Source: Limnanthes douglasii subsp. nivea
Lineage: Eukaryota > Streptophyta > Magnoliopsida > Brassicales > Limnanthaceae
DNA length: 64,000 bases
NCBI GenBank assembly: GCA_036936605.1
Contig: JAUPFV010000002.1
Coordinates: 268,778,770-268,842,769, forward strand
Reading direction: 5' to 3'
Part shown: piece after piece, positions 11,734 through 23,270 of the stretch
Position numbering within the stretch: position 1 is the stretch's first letter
Layout: each line of letters begins with the position of its first letter
The notes under the pieces: generated by a model
What the model was told of the DNA's origin: nothing
Databases searched by the model: none
Seen by the model: the letters and a program-made list of their open reading frames with translations, nothing else
Made by a program: the position numbers and the translations under genes

Positions 11734-14338
11734 ATGGATGATGAAAAACAAAAGCTTGCTAGAGTAAATGAAAGAGAGCGTGTTAAGAGGAAAATATCTC
11801 TAGATCCACCCACAAAGTCTATCCGGGTAAATTTTTTATCTTTTGTTGTAACCCTTCATGTAACTCCTCAAGGGTCCCTTCAAACGACTCTCAAGTTTAT
11901 CCCCTCGAAATATTCTACAAGGAATGTTTTCCTGGAACAGGTTTTGAAATCTATCCCTGAAATCCAATAGAAAACTTTGATTGACGAGTCTGACAGTGAC
12001 CATGAAAAGAATGATGCGGTTGTGGTTAAGGCATAACCCTTACAAGCTGTTCCTGTGGTGATTCCCCCATCCCCCGGGACCATCCATGCCAAGTCAAGGG
12101 GTACCTCATCCTCCTCCTACGGAAGAGACTTCATCGGTGAAGAAGGATAAGAAACAGAAAAAGAAGAAGTGTGCGACAGACCTGCCCTCAAATATAGAAG
12201 ATGTTTTGGTGGATAATCTTCGCGGAATTGAAACCAAGCATCTACTGGCCCTTTACCAAGTCAAGTACACATATTTACACCCGACCGAGGAGGTGAAAAT
12301 TAAAGATCGATGGTCGATCCCCGGAAATATTACCATTCGGTTTCCCACCCTTGGAGAGACTCCATTGTCCGTTCGCAACCATAAATTGATTTTTATACCG
12401 AACTGATGAATTGGGGTATTTGCCTGCCTTTCGATCCTGATTTAGTGGAATACTTCAATCTTATCAGAATTTGCCCCTCTCAAGCTGGCGCTAACATGTG
12501 GTATACACTCATGGCCTGCATCATGGCCTCTAGACTTTCTGAGATAGTTTTTTCCATGAAGCAACTCATGTCCATCTCAGGTGTAGCTAAAAACTCTCAT
12601 TACCCATTTTATTCTCTTGTTTTTGCAAGGAGATACAAGGTTATCAAATATTTCTTAGAGGCTGACAAAAAATAGATGCAACAATTTATTTTTATCTATG
12701 GGTTATGGGACACTGACTTTGAAGATTTAGACGACCTTCCCAATCGCTTGACTTTGAAATGGTTTGGGCAAGGTATGTATCCTTGTATGTTGTTTTAATT
12801 TACTTATTAAAATTGGTTAATTTAAGGTATTTATTTTGAGAAGCTATGAAGGGAATTGCTAAACCCTTTAAAGGTTATGTGAAATCTGCAAAGACAATCT
12901 TCAAGAAGCTAAGTGTCTGGACGGGTGAAAATTGGAACCATAAATTTCATCAGAGTTTCATGCCAATGAGCTTGGTAAAAAGCAATCTTTGGAGATACGA
13001 TCCTGGTCAGAAAAAATCTATGTCCGAACTCATGCTGCCCCCCGAATGATGATATTCTCAAGCACTTGGAAGGTTTGGGTAATATGGTTTACCTTCCCAC
13101 TTGGGCTTCAGCTCCCAGTCATCAAGATATAGAGAAACCCGAGGAGGAGGATGAACGGAGCGAGAAGGATACAGACTCAGAGAATGATGTCCCCGAGGAG
13201 AAAAAGGTTAACTCCAAGGAGACCAAAAGAATGAAACTCAAGAAGAAATGCCAACATAAGTTCAACAAGAAGACCAAGTTGATATACGGGTAAGCCCTCG
13301 TACTAGTGTCCAGGAAGAAAAATAAAAAGACGTTGATAATGAAACTTCAGTTGAAGTGAGACCAGCTGAGAGACTAGGGTTTGTAAGGCCGATGAGGCTC
13401 ACTGCCGAGGAGAAACAAAAGAAGGTAGTTGGCAGTGAAGGGGAAAATGATAACACAACTTGTCCAAGCTTAACCCCATAAAGAAAGTTGTTATTGTCGA
13501 CTCTAATTATAGGGGAGAATTTTCCATTCAGAAGAAACAACCTGTTGGTTAAGAAGAAAATTTTGAGGAAGGTGAATATTTCTCCCCTGCTTCAGCTTAC
13601 TTTGACATCTATGAAAACAATTTTATTGCCAATAATTTAAATAAATTGCTTCGTACTGCTGCTCTCCACAAAAGGATAGCTAATCGTAAAGATTGCTACA
13701 AAAATGAAATTCTCCAAAGTAAGAGGGAAGTAAAAAGACTGAACACTGAGGTATCTAACTTGAAAAATAAGGTTAAGAGATTGAAAGATGAGGTTGAGAG
13801 CTTGAAAGATGAACTTGTCAAGGAGAAGAAGATATCTTCCCAGTTAAAGAAGGTTGAGGATGAACTTACTCAAGAGAAGAAAACGTCCGCTGATCGGTTA
13901 TTTAATATTACTTCCTTAGAGACTAAACACTCCGAGGAAACACGTAATTTTGACGACGAATGAGAGTGTTTCATTACTAGGGATGTTGAACGAGACACTC
14001 TCATCGATGGTCTTGTTGAATCTTGTGTAAAGACTAAAACATACTTTGAGAATGTTGTTGCACGCATTGAAAAGTTGTCAAAAGAGCACAAATCTCTAAA
14101 GAAGGACTTTGAGACTGAGAAAAAGAAAAGTTTGGATGCATATGCAGCCAGTATTACATCTTGCCTTGAAGAAATAAATGTTAACATGAAATCCTCTTTG
14201 GTGGTAAAGATGTACAAGAAATTTCCGGACTTGAAGTTAGAAAACCTTTGGCAATGTGTTATAGACAGACATCGTCATGTAGGTGTTTCTATGGAAGATT
14301 TGGAAACTAGCGATGACTCAGAAAGTTCCTCCTCATAA
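11734..14338 (+). pseudogene. Extra antisense gene of the Tat-like element (gypsy-associated domain plus coiled coil)
   Basis: The frame begins MDDEKQKLARVNERERVKRK at 11734 and continues in pieces: a Lys-rich stretch (12086-12200); a conserved block around 12190-12770 containing WGICLPFDPDLVEYFNL and QAGANMWYTLMACIMASRL; an acidic linker (13066-13280); and a long heptad-patterned coiled coil at 13640-14200 (VKRLNTEVSNLKNKVKRLKDE), ending at 14338 in a Ser-rich tail. The conserved block resembles the plant 'putative gypsy-type transposon' domain found in extra reading frames of Ty3/gypsy elements. A likely intron starts GTATGT at about 12773. Internal stops and a frame change at 12403-12406 show decay. 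It lies between integrase and the 3' LTR, on the opposite strand, as known for Tat elements; its function is unknown. Confidence 0.65.
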
Positions 14339-14744
14339 TCTGATTCTCCAAAAGGTAGTGAAGAAAATTCCTCATCCAAATAGTATAGTTCAGCATTCTC
14401 TTTCTTGTTTTGTTAATCATTTGTAAACGTAAAACAAGTGGAACTTTGTTTTGTAAGGCCACCCTCATGTTGTGAGGATTTTTGATGATGTAATTTTGCT
14501 TTCCAAATTTACTTTTACACTACAAAATTCCACATATTAAAATGTTTGACGTGAAAATGTTTTACTCATGTTTCCCCCCGGATAAATAGTTTCTTAATAT
14601 GAAATTTTTTCACAGTTTCAATTTTTTTTATATGTTTTCCCCCGGATAAATCAACTTGTTTCTTAGGTAAAATATCTTTTATATAAGAGCGTTTGACCTA
14701 GTTTTTGAAACGATGAAAGCTTTAACCACCTTTCTTGGTTCAAA

Positions 14745-14995
14745 ATAATGAATGTTCTCTTCGGATTATCCTTTGTGTTAAAAAATATGAACATCTCTGT
14801 CGAAACGTTTTGGAATATCTTTTCAGTTCAAAGCGATGAACATTCTAGTCCAAATATTTTTGGAGTATCTTTTGAGTTAAAAAAGATGAACATTTTAATC
14901 CAAACTTTTTAGAGTATCTTTTGATTTAAAAAAAGATGAGCATTCTCGTCCAAACGTTTTTGGAGTATCTTTTGAGTTAAAAAAGATGAACATTA
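14745..14995. repeat. 50-bp tandem repeats in the gypsy 3' region
   Basis: About five imperfect units contain GATGAACATTCTcGTCCAAAC and TTTTTGGAGTATCTTTTGAG, with GATGAAC-like starts at 14786, 14835, 14885, 14935 and 14985. The spacing is 49-50 bp. They lie between the convergent ends of integrase (-) and the antisense gene (+). Just upstream, CCCCCGGATAAAT occurs twice (about 14575 and 14640). Confidence 0.8.
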
Positions 14996-15228
14996 TATAA
15001 ATCATTTTAAGATGGCAAAAATAATTTTATATATAAGTCGGCTATTATGACACCTCATTAAAACCTTCCTGCGCCACCAGCGTAGGAAAGAGTATACCAC
15101 CGAAACTTACATAAGCTGATAAAGAAAATATTTACATAGACACTCATTCACTCTAAATAAATTTTGAGGTGCTCAATGTTCTAAGGATGGGGAAGATCTC
15201 TTCCTTCTTTATCTTTGAATCTATACGT

Positions 15229-16180
15229 TCATGGGTTGATCTTCTTTGTTACCGTGTACGGACCCTCCCAATTAAGAGCCAAATTTCCCAACCTTTTTTC
15301 TTTTGTGTGAAGGAAGACTTTCCTCAAAACTTTGTCTCCGGCTTTGAACTTTATTCTTCTAACTTTTAACGCATATAAGCTTCTCATTAGAGTATGATAA
15401 TGTAAAGAATTTAACTGCGTCCTTCTTCTAATTTCCTCTATCAAATCCAAATTTGTGCATTTTCCCCTATCACTTGTTTCCTCAGAGTATTCACTTAATC
15501 TGAATGATGGGAAAATTGTTTCTAACGGTACTACCGCGTCCATCCCATACACAAACACGAATGATGACTCTTGCGTTGCAGGCCGGTGAGTTGTTCTATA
15601 AGCCTATAAGACTTCTTGTAGATAGTCCAATCATTTTCCGGCCTTACCCTTCAGTTTCTTCTTTAACCCATCTAAAATTGTTCGATTGGTCACCTTGACC
15701 TGGTCATTTTCTTGGGGGTGGAAAGGTGATAAGAAGCATTGTTGTATCCCCTTAGATGCACAAAACTTCATCTCATTGTTATCAAACTGTTGTCCATTAT
15801 CCATTGTAATCTTTCTCGGTATACCAAAACGACAACAGATGTTGGAAACAATAAACCTGATCATATCCTTCGCTCTTATTCCTGTCAATGGCTCAGCTTC
15901 CAACCACTTGGAAACGTAGTCTACCACAACGATGATTATCTATCGACACCCTAATATCATCGGAAGGGGTCCGACCAGATTAGTGCCCCACCAGTCAAAT
16001 GGTAAAGACTCTGGTATCGATTTGAGGGGTATACTCGGTACATGGATCGCGTTAGAAAATATTTGGCATATATCGCACTTCAAAACTAATTTCTTTTGCA
16101 TCCAAGGAAAGGGTCGACCAATAATACCCAACAAGAATAATTCTTCGTATCAATGTTTTGTAGACACAATATGTTGACCC
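15229..16180 (-). pseudogene. Gypsy integrase (broken)
   Basis: Read downward from 16180: a zinc-finger end KCDICQIF, a catalytic-core start FDWWGTNLVGPLP, MVDYVSKWLEAEPL, the second catalytic block ITMDNGQQF, and HPQENDQVKVTNRTIL; then a C-terminal part with FVYGMDAVVPLE and FKAGDKVLRKVF, and WEGPYTV near the end. The DDE triad is damaged: the first Asp is Asn (15979-15981) and the Glu position is Lys (15694-15696). Frame changes also separate the pieces, for example near 15930 and 15600. Integrase normally inserts the cDNA into the chromosome. Confidence 0.85.
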
Positions 16181-16445
16181 TTCCCCGTCATGCAATTCTG
16201 AAAGTATCATTTGCGATTCATCCTTCCCTAAGCATCAGAGTAAATAACGACTAAAAGATTTCTTGTATAATATGTCCACGAGTACAACATACCCTTATGC
16301 CTTGAATCGTATTATTTTAGTTATCACCTTATCAACGGGTAATACGTCATTTACTAAAAATTCATGTATCTCATTCCGCCAATCCTTCACTAAAGTTGTG
16401 GAAATTTGGAAGGCCTCAATACATCCTTCAACTGATTCAGGCACC

Positions 16446-16874
16446 TTAACGATCGAACGGTTTTTCTTGGATGATTATCCATGGGTACTCTTCTGAGTAA
16501 GATGCTCTAGCCAAATAATCAGCCACTGAATTCCCATCCCTATGGACATTTTCGTATTTGACACTCTCGAGACTCAAAGTTAAGACCTTCAAGACCCCCA
16601 GATATTTTACTAAGTGATCTTTTCTTGCCTCCGACTGACCAGAAGCATGCTTTACCAGAAGTTGTGAATCACTTATCAATCTTACTATTTTAGCTCTACA
16701 AATTTTTGCAAGTCTTAAGCCTGCCAAAGCAGCTTCATACTCAGCTTCATTATTTGATGCTTTAAACCCGAATCTAATGGCTTGATACATAGCGATTACC
16801 TCTGGAGATACCAATTGTACACATGCTCTAAATATAAAGATGAGCTTGAACCCCCATCGGTTCAGATTATCCAC
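16446..16874 (-). pseudogene. Second (archaeal-type) RNase H domain of the gypsy pol
   Basis: The 142-residue frame contains FGFKASNNEAEYEAALAGL, LISDSQLLVKHASG and HRDGNSVADYLAR, the blocks of the extra RNase H found between the first RNase H and integrase in Tat-lineage gypsy elements. The acidic residues (E in NNEAE, D in SDSQ, D in VADYLA) are present here. The N-terminal Asp block, normally near the start, is not clear. This is the best-preserved part of the pol gene. Confidence 0.8.
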
Positions 16875-16889
16875 TCGGTTCCAAGTTCT

Positions 16890-18419
16890 TCTTTATCAAC
16901 TTCCATTTCATTCCGATCATAGTGAAACTCAACTAAAAAGTCAACTAATGCTTGTGCTTCAATAAAAATTCTCGGTTCAAATTTAATATCAAAGTCTCCA
17001 AGCTCCAATAACCCCTTCTTCATTTTTCCCAACACATCGGGTTATTGTAACATGTTCTTAAATGGAAAGATGTTCGTACTACAATTGAATGAGCCTGAAA
17101 GTAATGCCTCATTTTTCGCACAGATGTAATTAGTGCAATAGCTAAATTTTATAACTTGATATATCGCTTCTCAACATCCAGAAGACTCTTACTCACATAA
17201 TAAACCGGCTTAGGAACATTCAACTCTTCTCTGATTAAAACCGCACTCACCGCAAAATCTGTCACTGCCAAATAGATGTATAACTTTTACCGCGGATTTG
17301 GATTTGTCAAGACTTCTGGAGAAGAAAGGTATTCTTTGATCTGATAAAAGTCATCCAAACATTCTTAAGTCCAGTCAAAGAAATTTGTTTTTCTTAGCAC
17401 CTGGAAGAAAGGGGTGCAATTATCCGAGGACCGCGATATGAACCTATTAAACGCTGCCAATCTTCTAGTCACGATTTGTACTTTTTTTATCATTCATGGT
17501 GGGCCCATAGTACACATAGCATTTAGATGTATCAGATCGGCTTCAATACCCTGTTCACTGACTATGTAGCCTAAAAAAGTTCCGAATCTTACCCAAAACG
17601 TGCACTTCTCCGGATTCAATTTCAAATTTATCTTCGTAAAATTGGCAAACATTTCTTCTAATTCAGCTAAATGATTTTCATCTTCTAGGATCTTGACTAG
17701 TATGTCATCAATGTAAACCTCAATATTTCTTCCAATCTGACACTCAAAAGTTTTGTTCACTAACCGTTAGTACGTTGCCCCCAACATTTTTATTGTAACA
17801 GTGTAAACTTATTCCGGTGATACAATTTGTACTCTCTTGATCTCTTAGGTCTATTTAGATTTGATTGTACACAGTATAGGCGTCCATAAAGGACAATAAC
17901 CGGTTTCCAGACGTTGAATCAACCAACTAATCTATTCTAGGCACATGGAAATGATCTTTGGGGCACACTATGTTTAAATCGGTGAAGTCCACACACATTC
18001 TCCACTTGTCGTTTTTTTCTTTACCAAGACAGTTAACAGTCCACAAATGATACTTTGACTCGCGTATACGACCCACTTTGGTTAAACGATCCACCTTTGC
18101 CATTATCGCTTTAGTTTTTTTTTTGAGAAAATGATCTACTCTTCTGTATGATTGGACGAACACTGTTTCGTATCACAAGCCTATGACACATGACGTTTGC
18201 TGGAACCCCTGTGATATCCTCTGCACACCATGCAAACAAATGTAATTTTGTTAAAAGAAATTTACTAAAAATTTCTTTTACCTCATGGGACAATCTTGTA
18301 CCGATCTTAAGACTTTTACTAGGACAAAAGACATGATCTTCAAAACCGTCATCTAAGACCATGAACCCGGGGGCTTCCCTCAGATCATCCACATTATCAG
18401 AAACCGTGGGAGCCCCCAC
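16890..18419 (-). pseudogene. Gypsy reverse transcriptase and first RNase H (broken)
   Basis: Reading downward: FVQSYRRVDHF near 18160, WRMCVDFTDLNIVCPKDHFHVP (finger/palm, 17940-18030), a gap with stops, then EVYIDDILVK near 17720 with the catalytic Y-I-D-D intact, and LNPEKCTFWVRFGTFLGYIVS near 17600. Further down, pieces between 17400 and 17000 (PETNFFDWT, KSYYLKL-type) correspond to the connection and RNase H. Several stops and indels break the frame. It would copy the element RNA into DNA. Confidence 0.85.
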
Positions 18420-19110
18420 TGATTGCTATTCTTTTTTCGACTCACCCCCTTTAACTGCTTGGGGGACAACGCTGCTCGATAACAATATCTTCTCATATTC
18501 TGTCTACTTTTTACTGTTCTCACGTTACATCCTACCACTTACTTTAAATATTGATGGATAGTAGATGGCATAACATGCATTTTAGACAACCAAGACCTTC
18601 CGAAGATAAGGTTATAACATGTGGGTGAATTTACCACTACAAATAAAAACTGTCACTATCTTCTTGAATGGTCCGCGGCCTAACACAACCATCCCTTTGA
18701 ATCTAACTCTCATTTGGTCCGATCGCAAGATTGTTGGTCGGTTTTTTATCTAGTTATAAGTATACATAAACATTATGTTATCTGAACTACCATTATCAAT
18801 CAATTATTTTATTATCTCATTTCCCACTATCTCCGCTCCGTTACTACTGCATCCTCATGCGGACCAACTACATCTCTCATGCCATCATCTTTAAAACAAA
18901 GTATTGGGATGGAATTCTGTACAAGTGTGTTGAAACACATTCTTCTAACTGTGTTTCCAGACTAACAATATGTCTCTTCCAAAAATAATTTGATATTCCT
19001 GCAACTATATCCCCACCACAAATGGTTAGTGACTCAAAGAAAGCACATAACTCACTATCCTTTCCTCTTGCGATCAGCTATTTACCATGTTTATACTGTT
19101 TCTGGTCGGC
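18420..19110 (-). pseudogene. Gypsy protease region (poorly preserved)
   Basis: This is the interval between the gag zinc-knuckle region and reverse transcriptase, where the aspartic protease belongs. Phrases such as SWLSKMHVMPSTIHQYL and YNLIFGRSWL (around 18550-18620, frame uncertain) fit the region following the protease in Tat-type polyproteins, but no clean D-T/S-G motif was read. Confidence 0.4.
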
Positions 19111-19118
19111 TTTGGGGC

Positions 19119-20920
19119 TTAATATTCAACAGTGATATCAAACGCATCTAAAGACTCTTCATCGATTGCTTTAGATATCATCATCGTATCCTCTTTCTTA
19201 GGAACAACAGCTTGTTTAAGAGCTACCGTAGTATTCTTATTCACAAAGTTGATTAACTTTCTATTTTCTATCAAATATTGCACTTGTCTTTTCAACGCCA
19301 CACAGTCTATTGTATCATACCAGATATCCTCATGATACTGACAATATTTATTTTTCATATGGTCCCTTTGGGTCTGCATTCGGAAATTCTTACGGAAGTG
19401 TACATTTGAATGCGCCTTCTCAAAAATAGTTGATACACACTTAGTCAAATCAACATAATGAGCGGGTCGTATCACTTGTTGGACATGGTTCAAACATACT
19501 ATGGAGGGTTGGGCGCAGATGCGTCCTGTTGATTGTTTACTGCCCTTTGAGGAGCTTGACTTGTAGCTTCAACTGGTTCTATGGTGCACTGGCTCTTATC
19601 AAGGTCGGATCTTAGTAGAATTGGGACATTGATTCCATCTCCAAAGCTCTAGTTTCTTCAACTAGAATTCGTTTCTCTATCTGATCCAACAATGCTCTGA
19701 ATGTCATGGTCTGTGTCTCCGCGATATTATCTTTTATCACCCCCGGAAGCAAACCCATTCAGAAAGTAGTCAAAGCCACTTTGTCTTCACAAAATTCCAT
19801 ATCTGTCTTAACCTGAATAAAACGCTTCGTATACTCTTTAAACTCTCCCAAACTTTCTACTTGCAGTAAATAATATTATCCTCATTCGCTCAGAATTTTT
19901 TGCTTCCAATGAAGTGTTGTCAAAACATACTCCAAAACATGTCGAAATTCTTTATACACCCTTGAGGCAAACGATTATACCACTTTATGCAACATTCTTG
20001 AAAGTTTGAGAGAATGTCATGCACAATAACTTGTCATCATCATCGTATTTGATCATGAAATTATTGAACTGTTCAATGTGGCTATCTGGATCTTAGGTCC
20101 CATCAAACTTTTCTAACTTGGAAATGTCGAACCACTTGGGGAGGTGTCCGGACAAGATCACATAAGAGAATGGAGATGACCTCCAATTATATCCGACCTT
20201 GTAAGAACTTCCCCAGACCTTTATTTGCAGCCATATAGAGATTTTCCTTTGTCGGAGAATTAAATTGATTACTAACTCGGTAGTCTTGATTGTAGCTATC
20301 AGATTGAAGTTATCTTCGATGAGTTATATATTATGGTCGGACTGCATTCACCACTTTGTCGGGCTTTTCAGAATATATTTTTCACTTCCCTTTATCATGC
20401 TTCTTCTTCCTCAAACCTTTCGTTATCCGACTGGTCCGATGGGAAATTTTATACACCTTCGATTTTTTTTTTATTTCTGATCTACTTTATACATAACATC
20501 AGTATCCGATGAGGAAAATTCATCTGAGATAAGAGAAGTATACTCGTTAGATTCTGATGATTTGTATCGTTATTCAAATCTATCTCGCCTTTTGGAAGAT
20601 CGATGACTCTTCTTCCGATGTCTTTCCTCAGGCTGAACAACATCTTGAGTCCGATCTGTCACGACGCGCTCTCGTCGTATTTCTAACTTGACTTTTCTTG
20701 AGCTTAGTATCATTTTTTCTGCATTTAGCCTTCCAATGTCATCCAACAACTCTTTTCGCCTGTCAACCAAGACAAACTCTTCAAGGAGGTCTTTGGCATA
20801 TCGATTATGGTCGTTTCCTTTGTTTGTGACTTGCTCTTCCATCAAATGGTCTCCAGATACAGCTCCGATCAAGTCATTTGTCAGATTTACCTCCACCTCA
20901 CCACGAACTTCAGTTTCCAT
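19119..20920 (-). pseudogene. Gypsy gag (broken)
   Basis: The start is METEVRGEVEVNL at 20920, followed by a Lys/Arg/Glu-rich helical region (to 20570). The capsid-like part at 19500-20200 is in fragments. The 3' part (19119-19493) contains KYCQYHEDIWYDTIDCVALKRQ, a Tat-type short zinc-knuckle variant (C-x2-H-x7-D-C). Gag would form the virus-like particle. Stops separate the segments. Confidence 0.7.
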
Positions 20921-20985
20921 TGTTTTTTTTTTACTTTAGATGATATTTATGGTTTTGGAATGTTAATTCCGGGTTCCACTCAAGT

Positions 20986-21002
20986 TCCCACAGACGACAC
21001 CA
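20986..21002 (-). other. Primer-binding site of the gypsy element
   Basis: On the - strand, the 5' LTR ends ...TTTATCA and is followed at once by GTGGTGTCGTCTGTGGGA. The TGGTGTCGTCTGTGGG stretch resembles the tRNA-complementary sites of other Tat-type elements. I cannot say which tRNA it pairs with. Confidence 0.65.
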
Positions 21003-21003
21003 C

Positions 21004-21648
21004 TGATAAACTTAAGATAATTCTCAGGTTAGTTCAGATGCGAAAATGTTTGTGGGAGATCGTTTGTCTAAGAAATGTTCGTATCAGATGCTTTTAGTAA
21101 GAGAATTAGTATTTTGTTGAGAGAGAAAGAGACAAAAGAAATAAATGTAGTAATAATTGATCATTCATTGGCCTTTTCCCCAAAAGGGAATATCATTTAT
21201 ATAGTACATGAGGTGGATAGTAAAATTACATAATTACCACTGTTAAAGTGGATTTCTCACCCCACTAATTTACTCTTTACAAAGAAGTTCTTTGGGTATA
21301 TCACTTAACCCCTCTATCTCTTATGTTTGGTTTACTTTAGTCCTTAATCACTAAATACATAAATGTAATGTTTATATTTTATGTAATCATTGACCATTTT
21401 TCCCCAAATGAGAATGTCCTTTATGTAGTACATGAGGTGAATAGTAAAATTACATGATTACCACCGTTAAAGTGGATTTCTCAACCCACTAATTTACTAT
21501 TTACAAACAAGTTCTTTGGGTATATCACTTAACCCATCTATATATTATATTTTCTTTACTTTAGTCCTTAATCACTAAATACATGAATCTAATATTTATA
21601 TTTTATGTAATAAAACTTGTTATTATCTATATTTTCCTTTCCTTATCA
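21004..21648 (-). repeat. 5' LTR of the gypsy element (645 bp, with internal duplication)
   Basis: It is homologous to 10513-10931 but 226 bp longer. The extra length is explained by a tandem duplication: copy one 21165-21386 and copy two from 21387 to about 21610, period 222 bp. Both copies share bases that differ from the 3' LTR (for example TTACAT versus TTAGAT, and GGATTTCTCA versus GGGTTTCTTA), so the duplication arose after this LTR had begun to diverge. Confidence 0.85.
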
Positions 21649-21653
21649 ATATC

Positions 21654-22687
21654 AGAACCCCATACCAATATAAACGAGATAATAAGATTTAGAGTAATGC
21701 AAAACTAACATCCTCCTACCCATCCAGATCTAGATACAATGTCAAACAAAGTGCTTTGTCATCCACTTCCTAACTTGATTCAAAAATTAGCACCATGAGC
21801 TAATAACCGAAATGAATTCAAATTGTTTATCTACCAATAAATACACTCAGATCCCGACTAAGGAGACTCTTTAGGAAGAGGTTGAGTTGACCATAAAATT
21901 AGGTGGGACAAATAAGGTAACTAAATTCACTTAATCGAGAGTTTAATGACCATCTATGATAAAGAAAATATTTTTTACATTTCTCAAAACCTATCAATAT
22001 GATGAAACCGTAGAAAAATAGGAATTAGGCAAGTTTTGTAAATATCGGTAGCCATAACCAAAACTATTTCAAGCAACTGAGGGAATAAGTTTAAAATCTA
22101 TATCAAAACCCTTACCACGTGCGATAATATATATTTATCTAGTCATATATGAGTTATTATTAATACAGTGCTAGTCTGGGAAGTCGAGGAAAGCCCCAAA
22201 CTTATTTATCATGTGAGAAAAAGCCTCACAAATAGATAAGACACCTCTAGCTAAACAAATTAACTCATTCTCTAGACGTGTCGGCTATAAAGATAAGGCT
22301 TTATTTTTAATACCCACTTTATTATTATTATTTGTACTTCATTCTCGCTTCAGAATAAACTGTAAAAGCCCAAAATATTTTGTGCCTAACTCGTTAAATG
22401 CTGAAGTAATGAGACTTTGATATATCTTATGAGTTGATTAAACAATTACGTTTAAAGACTTTTTGAATTTTCTATTTCAGTTAGTGTCGAGAGGCCTCAT
22501 CATACGTTTGATAGTCTATATTTGGAGTGGCTAATCCAAACATATGGTGGATCAAGTTACATAGGAAACATACATGATATTCAGTTGCTTTCTCTATCGA
22601 GCAAGACTATATATTAAGTTATACACTTCATCTTCCAGGATTTTAACAATGACGATAAATATGAAACAATTATTTGAGACCTTCGAC
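21654..22687. other. AT-rich intergenic DNA
   Basis: No coding region, RNA gene or clear repeat is recognised here. Confidence 0.4.
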
Positions 22688-23270
22688 TCACTCGAGTATA
22701 TGGGTTTGGAAATAGTGAAGTAACTCAGTAATTAGTAACTTGTGATACATCATACCTTCAAACAAACGCAGATACGAAAGGAAAATATCATACAATACTT
22801 CAGGGTATAAAATCAGCAAGCAAGTAAGCTCGAAAATATGCATTTTGAACAACGCCCAAAGAGCCAACAACTCCATGAAGGACTCTTTCGCATCACCAAC
22901 ATGATCATATGCCACCACTTGGATAATATTACACGAGCGACCATCAATACAAGAACAACCAAATTTTTAAACAATAAGATGGTTGAAGTTCACGTCATTA
23001 AGCCTGAAGTTGTCTAGCAAAAACCAATATAAGAATATCTATTTTCTAAGACCTTACTAAATGATAAAACTGAAACTCACAACCTCAAAATAAATTCTAG
23101 CCGATTTAAGTTACTTGGAAGAATGATGTATCACCAAAGTATTTCTAGAACCTTCATTTAATGTATAGGGCCTGACGAGTGTTAATTTTCACTAGAATAA
23201 CTCCACGAGTGTGTAGGCTCAAGTTGTTATAGGTCCTTATAGCATACCACTATTGGCCGACTCTAACAGA
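22688..23270 (-). pseudogene. Possible retroelement remnant with an RNase H-like stretch
   Basis: A 76-residue frame begins VAYDHVGDAKESFMELLALWALFK and is preceded (around 22930) by GCSCIDG-like residues. Blocks of the type AYxxxGxATNNxxELxALWxLLK occur in plant retroelement RNase H domains. Further upstream (23150-23260) the translation has RLLESANSGML, which is reminiscent of a reverse transcriptase region. Many stops occur and the identification is weak. Confidence 0.25.

Larger units (their letters stand above)
10513..21648 (-). mobile_element. Ty3/gypsy LTR retrotransposon, Tat-like lineage, 11.1 kb, decayed
   Basis: Both LTRs are present (10513-10931 and 21004-21648), each bounded by TG...CA. 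The flanking 5-mers ATATA (10508-10512) and ATATC (21649-21653) look like a target-site duplication with one change. On the - strand the order is gag, protease region, reverse transcriptase, RNase H, a second archaeal-type RNase H, then integrase. The second RNase H marks the Tat lineage (Ogre, Retand and Grande relatives). A long 3' region follows with tandem repeats and an extra gene on the opposite strand, also a Tat habit. The polypurine tract and primer-binding site are in place. Every coding part carries stops or frameshifts, so the copy is not autonomous. Confidence 0.9.

Noticed and set aside
13262..13540. 92-codon - strand frame within the gypsy element
   Set aside because: It opposes the Lys/Glu-rich linker of the antisense gene and lies outside the gag-pol order.
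15229..20920. Endogenous pararetrovirus
   Set aside because: No movement or coat protein motifs; LTRs, integrase, dual RNase H and polypurine tract identify a Ty3/gypsy retrotransposon.
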